Part shown: in pieces, positions 8,150-22,600 of the stretch
Layout of the letters: the number at the start of each line of letters is the position of its first letter
Numbering within the stretch: the first letter of the stretch is position 1
NCBI GenBank assembly: GCA_028622995.1
Contig: JAJQJQ010000008.1
Coordinates: 3,720,001 to 3,784,000, forward strand
Direction: 5' to 3'
Length of the DNA: 64,000 bases
Source: Panagrolaimus kolymaensis
Taxonomy: Eukaryota; Nematoda; Chromadorea; Rhabditida; Panagrolaimidae
The notes under the pieces: generated by a model
Databases searched by the model: none
The model's input: the letters and a program-made list of their open reading frames with translations, nothing else
Told to the model about the DNA's origin: nothing
Made by a program: the position numbers and the translations under genes

Positions 8150-11100
8150 TTCTCTTCGACGAGAAATAAATATTTTTGGCTTTTAATAAAGCATCTTCAG
8201 TTGCTAAAAATTCTGTAAAAAAACTTTCAAACACAAGTTTTGAATTAAAATAATATTTCTTTTGTTTTGAAACTATGCCACCATTTTCTCTTCGAGGAGA
8301 AATAAATGTTTTTGGCTTTTAATAAAGCATCTTCCGTTGTTAAAAATTCAGATGAAAAACATTCAAACACAAGTTTGATATTTTTAAATTTTTATTTTGG
8401 ATTCGAAACTATGCCACCATTTTCTCTTCGAGGAGAAATAAATGTTTTTGGCTTTTAATAAAGCATCTTCCGTTGTTAAAAATTCAGATGAAAAACATTC
8501 AAACACAAGTTTGATATTTTTAAATTTTTATTTTGGATTCGAAACTATGCCACCCTTTTCTCTTCGAGAAGAAATAAATGTTTTTGGCTTTTAATAAAGC
8601 ATCTTCAGTTGCTAAAAATACTGTAAAAAAACTTTCAAACACAAGTTTGATATTTTTAAATTATTATTTTGGATTAGAAACTATGCCATCTTTTTCTCTT
8701 CGACGAGAAATAAATGTTTTTGGCTTTTAATAAAGCATCTTCAGTTGTTAAAAATTCAGATGAAAAACATTCAAACACAAGTTTGATATTTTTAAATTTT
8801 TATTTTGGATTCGAAACTATGCCATCTTTTTCTCTTCGAGAAGAAATAAATGTTTTTGGCTTTTAATAAAGCATCTTCAGTTGCTAAAAATTCTGTAAAA
8901 AAACTTTCAAACACAAGTTTTGAATTAAAATAATATTTCTTTTGTTTTGAAACTATGCCACCATTTTCTCTTCGAGGAGAAATAAATGTTTTTGGCTTTT
9001 AATAAAGCATCTTCAGTTGTTAAAAATTCAGATGAAAAACATTCAAACACAAGTTTGATATTTTTAAATTTTTATTTTGGATTCGAAACTATGCCACCAT
9101 TTTCTCTTCGAGGAGAAATAAATGTTTTTGGCTTTTAATAAAGCATCTTCCGTTGTTAAAAATTCAGATGAAAAACATTCAAACACAAGTTTGATATTTT
9201 TAAATTTTTATTTTGGATTCGAAACTATGCCACCCTTTTCTCTTCGAGAAGAAATAAATGTTTTTGGCTTTTAATAAAGCATCTTCAGTTGCTAAAAATA
9301 CTGTAAAAAAACTTTCAAACACAAGTTTGATATTTTTAAATTATTATTTTGGATTAGAAACTATGCCATCTTTTTCTCTTCGACGAGAAATAAATGTTTT
9401 TGGCTTTTAATAAAGCATCTTCAGTTGTTAAAAATTCAGATGAAAAACATTCAAACACAAGTTTGATATTTTTAAATTTTTATTTTGGATTCGAAACTAT
9501 GCCATCTTTTTCTCTTCGACGAGAAATAAATGTTTTTGGCTTTTAATAAAGCATCTTCAGTTGTTAAAAATACTGTAAAAAAACTTTCAAACACAAGTTT
9601 GATATTTTTAAATTTTTATTTTGGATTCGAAACTATGCCACCCTTTTCTCTTCGAGAAGAAATAAATGTTTTTGGCTTTTAATAAAGCATCTTCAGTTGT
9701 TAAAAATTCAGATGAAAAACATTCAAACACAAGTTTGATATTTTTAAATTTTTATTTTGGATTCGAAACTATGCCACCCTTTTCTCTTCGAGAAGAAATA
9801 AATGTTTTTGGCTTTTAATAAAGCATCTTCAGTTGCTAAAAATACTGTAAAAAAACTTTCAAACACAAGTTTGATATTTTTAAATTTTTATTTTGGATTA
9901 GAAACTATGCCATCTTTTTCTCTTCGACGAGAAATAAATGTTTTTGGCTTTTAATAAAGCATCTTCAGTTGTTAAAAATTCAGATGAAAAACATTCAAAC
10001 ACAAGTTTGATATTTTTAAATTTTTATTTTGGATTCGAAACTATGCCACCCTTTTCTCTTCGAGAAGAAATAAATGTTTTTGGCTTTTAATAAAGCATCT
10101 TCAGTTGCTAAAAATACTGTAAAAAAACTTTCAAACACAAGTTTGATATTTTTAAATTTTTATTTTGGATTAGAAACTATGCCATCTTTTTCTCTTCGAC
10201 GAGAAATAAATGTTTTTGGCTTTTAATAAAGCATCTTCAGTTGTTAAAAATTCAGATGAAAAACATTCAAACACAAGTTTGATATTTTTAAATTTTTATT
10301 TTGGATTCGAAACTATGCCACCCTTTTCTCTTCGAGAAGAAATAAATGTTTTTGGCTTTTAATAAAGCATCTTCAGTTGCTAAAAATTCTGTAAAAAAAC
10401 TTTCAAACACAAGTTTGATATTTTTAAATTTTTATTTTGGATTAGAAACTATGCCATCTTTTTCTCTTCGAGGAGAAATAAATGTTTTTGGCTTTTAATA
10501 AAGCATCTTCAGTTGCTAAAAATTCTGTAAAAAAACTTTCAAACACAAGTTTGATATTTTTAAATTTTTATTTTGGATTCGAAACTATGCCACCCTTTTC
10601 TCTTCGAGAAGAAATAAATGTTTTTGGCTTTTAATAAAGCATCTTCAGTTGCTAAAAATACTGTAAAAAACTTTCAAACACAAGTTTGATATTTTTAAAT
10701 TTTTATTTTGGATTAGAAACTATGCCATCTTTTTCTCTTCGAGGAGAAATAAATGTTTTTGGCTTTTAATAAAGCATCTTCAGTTGCTAAAAATACTGTA
10801 AAAAACTTTCAAACACAAGTTTGATATTTTTAAATTTTTATTTTGGATTAGAAACTATGCCATCTTTTTCTCTTCGACGAGAAATAAATGTTTTTGGCTT
10901 TTAATAAAGCATCTTCAGTTGTTAAAAATTCAGATGAAAAACATTCAAACACAAGTTTGATATTTTTAAATTTTTATTTTGGATTCGAAACTATGCCACC
11001 CTTTTCTCTTCGAGAAGAAATAAATGTTTTTGGCTTTTAATAAAGCATCTTCAGTTGCTAAAAATTCTGTAAAAAAACTTTCAAACACAAGTTTGATATT

Positions 11101-13470
11101 TTTAAATTTTTATTTTGGATTAGAAACTATGCCATCTTTTTCTCTTCGAGGAGAAATAAATGTTTTTGGCTTTTAATAAAGCATCTTCAGTTGCTAAAAA
11201 TTCTGTAAAAAAACTTTCAAACACAAGTTTGATATTTTTAAATTTTTATTTTGGATTAGAAACTATGCCATCTTTTTCTCTTCGACGAGAAATAAATGTT
11301 TTTGGCTTTTAATAAAGCATCTTCAGTTGCTAAAAATTCTGTAAAAAAACTTTCAAACACAAGTTTTGAATTAAAATAATATTTCTTTTGTTTTGAAACT
11401 ATGCCACCATTTTCTCTTCGAGGAGAAATAAATGTTTTTGGCTTTTAATAAAGCATCTTCAGTTGTTAAAAATTCAGATGAAAAATATTCAAACACAAGT
11501 TTGATATTTTTAAATTTTTATTTTGGATTCGAAACTATGCCACCATTTTCTCTTCGAGGAGAAATAAATGTTTTTGGCTTTTAATAAAGCATCTTCAGTT
11601 GTTAAAAATTCAGATGAAAAACATTCAAACACAAGTTTGATATTTTTAAATTTTTTTTTTGGATTCGAAACTATGCCACCCTTTTCTCTTCGAGAAGAAA
11701 TAAATGTTTTTGGCTTTTAATAAAGCATCTTCAGTTGCTAAAAATTCTGTAAAAAAACTTTCAAACACAAGTTTTGAATTAAAATAATATTTCTTTTGTT
11801 TTGAAACTATGCCACCATTTTCTCTTCGAGGAGAAATAAATGTTTTTGGCTTTTAATAAAGCATCTTCAGTTGTTAAAAATTCAGATGAAAAATATTCAA
11901 ACACAAGTTTGATATTTTTAAATTTTTATTTTGGATTCGAAACTATGCCACCATTTTCTCTTCGAGGAGAAATAAATGTTTTTGGCTTTTAATAAAGCAT
12001 CTTCCGTTGTTAAAAATTCAGATGAAAAACATTCAAACACAAGTTTGATATTTTTAAATTTTTATTTTGGATTCGAAACTATGCCATCCTTTTCTCTTCG
12101 AGAAGAAATAAATGTTTTTGGCTTTTAATAAAGCATCTTCAGTTGCTAAAAATTCTGTAAAAAAACTTTCAAACACAAGTTTTGAATTAAAATAATATTT
12201 CTTTTGTTTTGAAACTATGCCACCATTTTCTCTTCGAGGAGAAATAAATGTTTTTGGCTTTTAATAAAGCATCTTCAGTTGCTAAAAATACTGTAAAAAA
12301 ACTTTCAAACACAAGTTTGATATTTTTAAATTTTTATTTTGGATTAGAAACTATGCCATCTTTTTCTCTTCGACGAGAAATAAATGTTTTTGGCTTTTAA
12401 TAAAGCATCTTCAGTTGTTAAAAATTCAGATGAAAAACATTCAAACACAAGTTTGATATTTTTAAATTTTTATTTTGGATTCGAAACTATGCCACCCTTT
12501 TCTCTTCGAGAAGAAATAAATGTTTTTGGCTTTTAATAAAGCATCTTCAGTTGCTAAAAATACTGTAAAAAAACTTTCAAACACAAGTTTGATATTTTTA
12601 AATTTTTATTTTGGATTAGAAACTATGCCATCTTTTTCTCTTCGACGAGAAATAAATGTTTTTGGCTTTTAATAAAGCATCTTCAGTTGTTAAAAATTCA
12701 GATGAAAAACATTCAAACACAAGTTTGATATTTTTAAATTTTTATTTTGGATTCGAAACTATGCCACCTTTTTCTCTTCGAGGAGAAATAAATGTTTTTG
12801 GCTTTTAATAAAGCATCTTCAGTTGCTAAAAATTCTGTAAAAAAACTTTCAAACACAAGTTTGATATTTTTAAATTTTTATTTTGGATTAGAAACTATGC
12901 CATCTTTTTCTCTTCGAGGAGAAATAAATGTTTTCGGCTTTTAATAAAGCATCTTCAGTTGTTAAAAATTCAGATGAAAAACATTCAAACACAAGTTTGA
13001 TATTTTTAAATTTTTATTTTGGATTCGAAACTATGCCACCTTTTTCTCTTCGAGGAGAAATAAATATTTTTGGCTTTTAATAAAGCATCTTCGGTTGCTA
13101 AAAATTCAGATGAAAAACTTTCAAACACAAGTTTTGAATTAAAATAATATTTCTTTTGTTTTGAAACTATGCCACCATTTTCTCTTCGAGGAGAAATAAA
13201 TGTTTTTGGCTTTTAATAAAGCAACTTCAGTTGCTAAAAATTCTGTAAAAAAACTTTCAAACACAAGTTTGATATTTTTAAATTTTTATTTTGGATTAGA
13301 AACTATGCCACCTTTTTCTCTTCGAGGAGAAATAAATGTTTTTGGCTTTTAATAAAGCATCTTCAGTTGCTAAAAATTCTGTAAAAAAACTTTCAAACAC
13401 AAGTTTGATATTTTTAAATTTTTATTTTGGATTAGAAACTATGCCATCTTTTTCTCTTCGACGAGAAATA
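8150..13470 (+). repeat. Sub-block with TCGACGAG and AATACTGTA monomer variants
   Basis: Monomers with CTTCGACGAGAAAT in place of CTTCGAGGAGAAAT occur from about 8156 to about 13465, and I did not see them later in the array. The variant GCTAAAAATACTGTAAAAAA is limited to about 8.6-12.6 kb. This is a local homogenisation neighbourhood next to the decayed array edge. The 135-bp tail (ATTTTTGCTTTTAAT) is essentially absent here. Confidence 0.8.
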
Positions 13471-13599
13471 AATGTTTTTGGCTTTTAATAAAGCATCTTC
13501 AGTTGTTAAAAATTCAGATGAAAAACATTCAAACACAAGTTTGATATTTTTAAATTTTTATTTTGGATTCGAAACTATGCCACCCTTTTCTCTTCGAGA

Positions 13600-16500
13600 A
13601 GAAATAAATGTTTTTGGCTTTTAATAAAGCATCTTCAGTTGTTAAAAATTCAGATGAAAAACATTCAAACACAAGTATGATATTTTTAAATTTTTATTTT
13701 GGATTAGAAACTATGCCATCTTTTTCTCTTCGAGGAGAAATAAATTTTTTTTTGTATATTTATAAAGCATCTTCGGTTGCTAAAAATTCAGATGAAAAAC
13801 TTTCAAACACAAGTTTGATATTTTTAAATTTTTATTTGGGATTCGAAACTATGCCACCATTTTCTCTTCGAGGAGAAATAAATATTTTTGCTTTTAATAA
13901 AGCATCTTCAGTTGCTAAAAATTCTGTAAAAATACTTTCAAACTCAAGTTTTGAATTAAAATAATATTTCTTTTGTTTTGAAACTATGCCACCATTTTCT
14001 CTTCGAGGAGAAATAAATGTTTTTGGCTTTTAATAAAGCATCTTCAGTTGTTAAAAATTCAGATGAAAAACATTCAAACACAAGTATGATATTTTTAAAT
14101 TTTTATTTTGGATTAGAAACTATGCCATCTTTTTCTCTTCGAGGAGAAATAAATTTTTTTTTGTATATTTATAAAGCATCTTCGGTTGCTAAAAATTCAG
14201 ATGAAAAACTTTCAAACACAAGTTTGATATTTTTAAATTTTTATTTGGGATTCGAAACTATGCCACCATTTTCTCTTCGAGGAGAAATAAATATTTTTGC
14301 TTTTAATAAAGCATCTTCAGTTGCTAAAAATTCTGTAAAAATACTTTCAAACTCAAGTTTTGAATTAAAATAATATTTCTTTTGTTTTGAAACTATGCCA
14401 CCATTTTCTCTTCGAGGAGAAATAAATGTTTTTGGCTTTTAATAAAGCATCTTCAGTTGTTAAAAATTCAGATGAAAAACATTCAAACACAAGTTTGATA
14501 TTTTTAAATTTTTATTTTGGATTCGAAACTATGCCACCCTTTTCTCTTCGAGAAGAAATAAATGTTTTTGGCTTTTAATAAAGCATCTTCAGTTGTTAAA
14601 AATTCAGATGAAAAACATTCAAACACAAGTATGATATTTTTAAATTTTTATTTTGGATTAGAAACTATGCCATCTTTTTCTCTTCGAGGAGAAATAAATT
14701 TTTTTTTGTATATTTATAAAGCATCTTCGGTTGCTAAAAATTCAGATGAAAAACTTTCAAACACAAGTTTGATATTTTTAAATTTTTATTTTGGATTAGA
14801 AACTATGCCACCTTTTTCTCTTCGAGGAGAAATAAATGTTTTTGGCTTTTAATAAAGCATCTTCAGTTGCTAAAAATTCTGTAAAAAAACATTCAAACAC
14901 AAGTATGATATTTTTAAATTTTTATTTTGGATTCGAAACTATGCCACCCTTTTCTCTTCGAGGAGAAATAAATATTTTTGCTTTTAATAAAGCATCTTCA
15001 GTTGCTAAAAATTCTGTAAAAATACTTTCAAACTCAAGTTTTGAATTAAAATAATATTTCTTTTGTTTTGAAACTATGCCACCATTTTCTCTTCGAGGAG
15101 AAATAAATATTTTTGCTTTTAATAAAGCATCTTCAGTTGCTAAAAATTCTGTAAAAATACTTTCAAACTCAAGTTTTGAATTAAAATAATATTTCTTTTG
15201 TTTTGAAACTATGCCACCATTTTCTCTTCGAGGAGAAATAAATGTTTTTGGCTTTTAATAAAGCATCTTCAGTTGTTAAAAATTCAGATGAAAAACATTC
15301 AAACACAAGTTTGATATTTTTAAATTTTTATTTTGGATTCGAAACTATGCCACCATTTTCTCTTCGAGGAGAAATAAATGTTTTTGGCTTTTAATAAAGC
15401 ATCTTCAGTTGTTAAAAATTCAGATGAAAAACATTCAAACACAAGTATGATATTTTTAAATTTTTATTTTGGATTAGAAACTATGCCATCTTTTTCTCTT
15501 CGAGGAGAAATAAATTTTTTTTTGTATATTTATAAAGCATCTTCGGTTGCTAAAAATTCAGATGAAAAACTTTCAAACACAAGTTTGATATTTTTAAATT
15601 TTTATTTGGGATTCGAAACTATGCCACCATTTTCTCTTCGAGGAGAAATAAATATTTTTGCTTTTAATAAAGCATCTTCAGTTGCTAAAAATTCTGTAAA
15701 AATACTTTCAAACTCAAGTTTTGAATTAAAATAATATTTCTTTTGTTTTGAAACTATGCCACCATTTTCTCTTCGAGGAGAAATAAATGTTTTTGGCTTT
15801 TAATAAAGCATCTTCAGTTGTTAAAAATTCAGATGAAAAACATTCAAACACAAGTTTGATATTTTTAAATTTTTATTTTGGATTCGAAACTATGCCACCC
15901 TTTTCTCTTCGAGAAGAAATAAATGTTTTTGGCTTTTAATAAAGCATCTTCAGTTGTTAAAAATTCAGATGAAAAACATTCAAACACAAGTATGATATTT
16001 TTAAATTTTTATTTTGGATTAGAAACTATGCCATCTTTTTCTCTTCGAGGAGAAATAAATTTTTTTTTGTATATTTATAAAGCATCTTCGGTTGCTAAAA
16101 ATTCAGATGAAAAACTTTCAAACACAAGTTTGATATTTTTAAATTTTTATTTTGGATTAGAAACTATGCCACCTTTTTCTCTTCGAGGAGAAATAAATGT
16201 TTTTGGCTTTTAATAAAGCATCTTCAGTTGCTAAAAATTCTGTAAAAAAACATTCAAACACAAGTATGATATTTTTAAATTTTTATTTTGGATTCGAAAC
16301 TATGCCACCCTTTTCTCTTCGAGGAGAAATAAATATTTTTGCTTTTAATAAAGCATCTTCAGTTGCTAAAAATTCTGTAAAAAAACTTTCAAACACAAGT
16401 TTGATATTTTTAAATTTTTATTTTGGATTCGAAACTATGCCACCCTTTTCTCTTCGAGAAGAAATAAATGTTTTTGGCTTTTAATAAAGCATCTTCAGTT

Positions 16501-17030
16501 GTTAAAAATTCAGATGAAAAACATTCAAACACAAGTATGATATTTTTAAATTTTTATTTTGGATTAGAAACTATGCCATCTTTTTCTCTTCGAGGAGAAA
16601 TAAATTTTTTTTTGTATATTTATAAAGCATCTTCGGTTGCTAAAAATTCAGATGAAAAACTTTCAAACACAAGTTTGATATTTTTAAATTTTTATTTGGG
16701 ATTCGAAACTATGCCACCATTTTCTCTTCGAGGAGAAATAAATATTTTTGCTTTTAATAAAGCATCTTCAGTTGCTAAAAATTCTGTAAAAATACTTTCA
16801 AACTCAAGTTTTGAATTAAAATAATATTTCTTTTGTTTTGAAACTATGCCACCATTTTCTCTTCGAGGAGAAATAAATGTTTTTGGCTTTTAATAAAGCA
16901 TCTTCAGTTGTTAAAAATTCAGATGAAAAACATTCAAACACAAGTATGATATTTTTAAATTTTTATTTTGGATTAGAAACTATGCCATCTTTTTCTCTTC
17001 GAGGAGAAATAAATGTTTTTGTATATTTAT
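13600..17030 (+). repeat. Sub-block with long-T tail variant and 1361-bp tandem duplication
   Basis: Units with the tail AAATTTTTTTTTGTATATTT are found near 13745, 14150, 14698, 15512, 16058 and 16605. The pattern of 14562-15054 recurs at 15923-16415 (offset 1361, about ten monomers), and 15378 recurs at 16468 (offset 1090, about eight). ACAAGTATGAT units are also frequent here. The order suggests several rounds of nested tandem duplication. Confidence 0.8.
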
Positions 17031-17361
17031 AAAGCATCTTCGGTTGCTAAAAATTCAGATGAAAAACTTTCAAACACAAGTTTGATATTTTTAAATTTTT
17101 ATTTTGGTTTGGAAACTATGCCACCATTTTCTCTTCGAGGAGAAATAAATATTTTTGCTTTTAATAAAGCATCTTCAGTTGCTAAAAATTCTGTAAAAAA
17201 ACTTTCAAACACAAGTTTGATATTTTTATATTTTTATTTGGGATTCGAAACTATGCCACCCTTTTCTCTTCGAGAAGAAATAAATGTTTTTGGCTTTTAA
17301 TAAAGCATCTTCAGTTGTTAAAAATTCAGATGAAAAACATTCAAACACAAGTTTGATATTT

Positions 17362-19212
17362 TTAAATTTTTATTTTGGATTCGAAACTATGCCACCCTTT
17401 TCTCTTCGAGAAGAAATAAATGTTTTTGGCTTTTAATAAAGCATCTTCAGTTGTTAAAAATTCAGATGAAAAACATTCAAACACAAGTTTTGAATTAAAA
17501 TAATATTTCTTTTGTTTTGAAACTATGCCACCATTTTCTCTTCGAGGAGAAATAAATGTTTTTGTATATTTATAAAGCATCTTCGGTTGCTAAAAATTCA
17601 GATGAAAAACATTCAAACACAAGTTTGATATTTTTAAATTTTTATTTGGGATTCGAAACTATGCCACCCTTTTCTCTTCGAGAAGAAATAAATGTTTTTG
17701 GCTTTTAATAAAGCATCTTCAGTTGTTAAAAATTCAGATGAAAAACATTCAAACACAAGTTTTGAATTAAAATAATATTTCTTTTGTTTTGAAACTATGC
17801 CACCATTTTCTCTTCGAGGAGAAATAAATGTTTTTGTATATTTATAAAGCATCTTCGGTTGCTAAAAATTCAGATGAAAAACTTTCAAACACAAGTTTGA
17901 TATTTTTAAATTTTTATTTGGGATTCGAAACTATGCCACCCTTTTCTCTTCGAGAAGAAATAAATGTTTTTGGCTTTTAATAAAGCATCTTCAGTTGTTA
18001 AAAATTCAGATGAAAAACATTCAAACACAAGTTTTGAATTAAAATAATATTTCTTTTGTTTTGAAACTACGCCACCATTTTCTCTTCGAGGAGAAATAAA
18101 TGTTTTTGTATATTTATAAAGCATCTTCGGTTGCTAAAAATTCAGATGAAAAACTTTCAAACACAAGTTTGATATTTTTAAATTTTTATTTGGGATTCGA
18201 AACTATGCCACCCTTTTCTCTTCGAGAAGAAATAAATGTTTTTGGCTTTTAATAAAGCATCTTCAGTTGTTAAAAATTCAGATGAAAAACATTCAAACAC
18301 AAGTTTTGAATTAAAATAATATTTCTTTTGTTTTGAAACTATGCCACCATTTTCTCTTCGAGGAGAAATAAATGTTTTTGTATATTTATAAAGCATCTTC
18401 GGTTGCTAAAAATTCAGATGAAAAACTTTCAAACACAAGTTTGATATTTTTAAATTTTTATTTGGGATTCGAAACTATGCCACCCTTTTCTCTTCGAGAA
18501 GAAATAAATGTTTTTGGCTTTTAATAAAGCATCTTCAGTTGTTAAAAATTCAGATGAAAAACATTCAAACACAAGTTTTGAATTAAAATAATATTTCTTT
18601 TGTTTTGAAACTATGCCACCATTTTCTCTTCGAGGAGAAATAAATGTTTTTGTATATTTATAAAGCATCTTCGGTTGCTAAAAATTCAGATGAAAAACTT
18701 TCAAACACAAGTTTGATATTTTTAAATTTTTATTTGGGATTCGAAACTATGCCACCCTTTTCTCTTCGAGAAGAAATAAATGTTTTTGGCTTTTAATAAA
18801 GCATCTTCAGTTGTTAAAAATTCAGATGAAAAACATTCAAACACAAGTTTTGAATTAAAATAATATTTCTTTTGTTTTGAAACTATGCCACCATTTTCTC
18901 TTCGAGGAGAAATAAATGTTTTTGTATATTTATAAAGCATCTTCGGTTGCTAAAAATTCAGATGAAAAACATTCAAACACAAGTTTGATATATTTAAATT
19001 TTAATTTTGGATTCGAAACTATGCCACCCTTTTCTCTTCGAGAAGAAATAAATGTTTTTGGCTTTTAATAAAGCATCTTCAGTTGTTAAAAATTCAGATG
19101 AAAAACATTCAAACACAAGTTTTGAATTAAAATAATATTTCTTTTGTTTTGAAACTATGCCACCATTTTCTCTTCGAGGAGAAATAAATGTTTTTGTATA
19201 TTTATAAAGCAT
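17362..19212 (+). repeat. Dimeric higher-order repeat, 272 bp, seven copies
   Basis: Two monomer types alternate. One has the GGCTTTTAAT tail, GTTGTTAAAAATTC and the TTGAATTAAAATAATATTTC block. The other has the GTATATTTAT tail, GGTTGCTAAAAATTC, and mostly TTTATTTGGGATTCG followed by CGAGAAG. The pair repeats every 272 bp at 17362, 17634, 17906, 18178, 18450, 18722 and 18994 with very few differences. The low divergence points to recent amplification. Confidence 0.9.
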
Positions 19213-22200
19213 CTTCGGTTGCTAAAAATTCAGATGAAAAACATTCAAACACAAGTTTGATATTTTTAAATTTTTATTTTGGATTAGAAACTATGCCATC
19301 TTTTTCTCTTCGAGGAGAAATAAATGTTTTTGTATATTTATAAAGCATCTTCGGTTGCTAAAAATTCAGATGAAAAACTTTCAAACACAAGTTTGATATT
19401 TTTAAATTTTTATTTTGGATTAGAAACTATGCCATCTTTTTCTCTTCGAGGAGAAATAAATGTTTTTGTATATTTATAAAGCATCTTCGGTTGCTAAAAA
19501 TTCTGTAAAAAAACTTTCAAACACAAGTTTGATATTTTTATATTTTATTTGGGATTCGAAACTATGCCACCCTTTTCTCTTCGAGAAGAAATAAATGTTT
19601 TTGGCTTTTAATAAAGCATCTTCGGTTGCTAAAAATTCAGTTGAAAAACATTCAAACACAAGTTTGATATATTTAAATTTTTATTTTGGATTAGAAACTA
19701 TGCCATCTTTTTCTCTTCGAGAAGAAATAAATGTTTTTGGCTTTTAATAAAGCATCTTCAGTTGTTAAAAATTCAGATGAAAAACATTCAAACACAAGTT
19801 TTGAATTAAAATAATATTTCTTTTGTTTTGAAACTATGCCACCATTTTCTCTTCGAGGAGAAATAAATGTTTTTGTATATTTATAAAGCATCTTCGGTTG
19901 CTAAAAATTCAGATGAAAAACTTTCAAACACAAGTTTGATATTTTATATTTTTATTTGGGATTCGAAACTATGCCACCATTTTCTCTTCGAGGAGAAATA
20001 AATGTTTTTGTATACTTATAAAGCATCTTCGGTTGCTAAAAATTCAGATGAAAAACTTTCAAACACAAGTTTGATATTTTTAAATTTTTATTTGGGATTC
20101 GAAACTATGCCACCCTTTTCTCTTCGAGAAGAAATAAATGTTTTTGGCTTTTAATAAAGCATCTTCAGTTGTTAAAAATTCAGATGAAAAACATTCAAAC
20201 ACAAGTTTTGAATTAAAATAATATTTCTTTTGTTTTGAAACTATGCCACCATTTTCTCTTCGAGGAGAAATAAATGTTTTTGTATATTTATAAAGCATCT
20301 TCGGTTGCTAAAAATTCAGATGAAAAACTTTCAAACACAAGTTTGATATTTTTAAATTTTTATTTGGGATTCGAAACTATGCCACCCTTTTCTCTTCGAG
20401 AAGAAATAAATGTTTTTGGCTTTTAATAAAGCATCTTCAGTTGTTAAAAATTCAGATGAAAAACATTCAAACACAAGTTTTGAATTAAAATAATATTTCT
20501 TTTGTTTTGAAACTATGCCACCATTTTCTCTTCGAGGAGAAATAAATGTTTTTGTATATTTATAAAGCATCTTCGGTTGCTAAAAATTCAGATGAAAAAC
20601 TTTAAAAACACAAGTTTGATATTTTTAAATTTTTATTTGGGATTCGAAACTATGCCACCCTTTTCTCTTCGAGAAGAAATAAATGTTTTTGGCTTTTAAT
20701 AAAGCATCTTCAGTTGTTAAAAATTCAGATGAAAAACATTCAAACACAAGTTTTGAATTAAAATAATATTTCTTTTGTTTTGAAACTATGCCACCATTTT
20801 CTCTTCGAGGAGAAATAAATGTTTTTGTATATTTATAAAGCATCTTCGGTTGCTAAAAATTCAGATGAAAAACATTCAAACACAAGTTTGATATATTTAA
20901 ATTTTAATTTTGGATTCGAAACTATGCCACCCTTTTCTCTTCGAGAAGAAATAAATGTTTTTGGCTTTTAATAAAGCATCTTCAGTTGTTAAAAATTCAG
21001 ATGAAAAACATTCAAACACAAGTTTTGAATTAAAATAATATTTCTTTTGTTTTGAAACTATGCCACCATTTTCTCTTCGAGGAGAAATAAATGTTTTTGT
21101 ATATTTATAAAGCATCTTCGGTTGCTAAAAATTCAGATGAAAAACATTCAAACACAAGTTTGATATTTTTAAATTTTTATTTTGGATTAGAAACTATGCC
21201 ATCTTTTTCTCTTCGAGGAGAAATAAATGTTTTTGTATATTTATAAAGCATCTTCGGTTGCTAAAAATTCAGATGAAAAACTTTCAAACACAAGTTTGAT
21301 ATTTTTAAATTTTTATTTTGGATTAGAAACTATGCCATCTTTTTCTCTTCGAGGAGAAATAAATGTTTTTGTATATTTATAAAGCATCTTCGGTTGCTAA
21401 AAATTCTGTAAAAAAACTTTCAAACACAAGTTTGATATTTTTATATTTTTATTTGGGATTCGAAACTATGCCACCCTTTTCTCTTCGAGAAGAAATAAAT
21501 GTTTTTGGCTTTTAATAAAGCATCTTCGGTTGCTAAAAATTCAGTTGAAAAACATTCAAACACAAGTTTGATATATTTAAATTTTTATTTTGGATTAGAA
21601 ACTATGCCATCTTTTTCTCTTCGAGAAGAAATAAATGTTTTTGGCTTTTAATAAAGCATCTTCGGTTGTTAAAAATTCAGATGAAAAACATTCAAACACA
21701 AGTTTTGAATTAAAATAATATTTCTTTTGTTTTGAAACTATGCCACCATTTTCTCTTCGAGAAGAAATAAATGTTTTTGGCTTTTAATAAAGCATCTTCG
21801 GTTGTTAAAAATTCAGATGAAAAACATTCAAACACAAGTTTTGAATTAAAATAATATTTCTTTTGTTTTGAAACTATGCCACCATTTTCTCTTCGAGGAG
21901 AAATAAATGTTTTTGTATATTTATAAAGCATCTTCGGTTGCTAAAAATTCAGATGAAAAACATTCAAACACAAGTTTGATATATTTAAATTTTTATTTTG
22001 GATTAGAAACTATGCCACCCTTTTCTCTTCGAGAAGAAATAAATGTTTTTGGCTTTTAATAAAGCATCTTCGGTTGTTAAAAATTCAGATGAAAAACATT
22101 CAAACACAAGTTTTGAATTAAAATAATATTTCTTTTGTTTTGAAACTATGCCACCATTTTCTCTTCGAGGAGAAATAAATGTTTTTGTATATTTATAAAG

Positions 22201-22600
22201 CATCTTCGGTTGCTAAAAATTCAGATGAAAAACATTCAAACACAAGTTTGATATATTTAAATTTTTATTTTGGATTAGAAACTATGCCATCTTTTTCTCT
22301 TCGAGGAGAAATAAATATTTTTGCTTTTAATAAAGCATCTTCAGTTGTTAAAAATTCAGATGAAAAACATTCAAACACAAGTTTGATATTTTTAAATTTT
22401 TATTTTGGATTCGAAACTATGCCACCCTTTTCTCTTCGAGAAGAAATAAATGTTTTTGGCTTTTAATAAAGCATCTTCAGTTGTTAAAAATTCAGATGAA
22501 AAACATTCAAACACAAGTTTTGAATTAAAATAATATTTCTTTTGTTTTGAAACTATGCCACCATTTTCTCTTCGAGGAGAAATAAATGTTTTTGTATATT
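18900..22600 (+). repeat. 1903-bp tandem duplication (about 14 monomers)
   Basis: Sequence from about 18.99 kb recurs 1903 bp further on. For example 18994-19212 matches 20897-21115, and the run of ATTAGAAACTATGCCATC units near 19285-19435 matches that near 21188-21340. A T deletion near 19541 (TATATTTTATTTGGG) is absent from the second copy. It includes extra 272-bp dimers at 20080, 20352, 20625 and 20897; the 273-bp step at 20625 comes from one inserted base (CTTTAAAAACAC). Confidence 0.8.
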
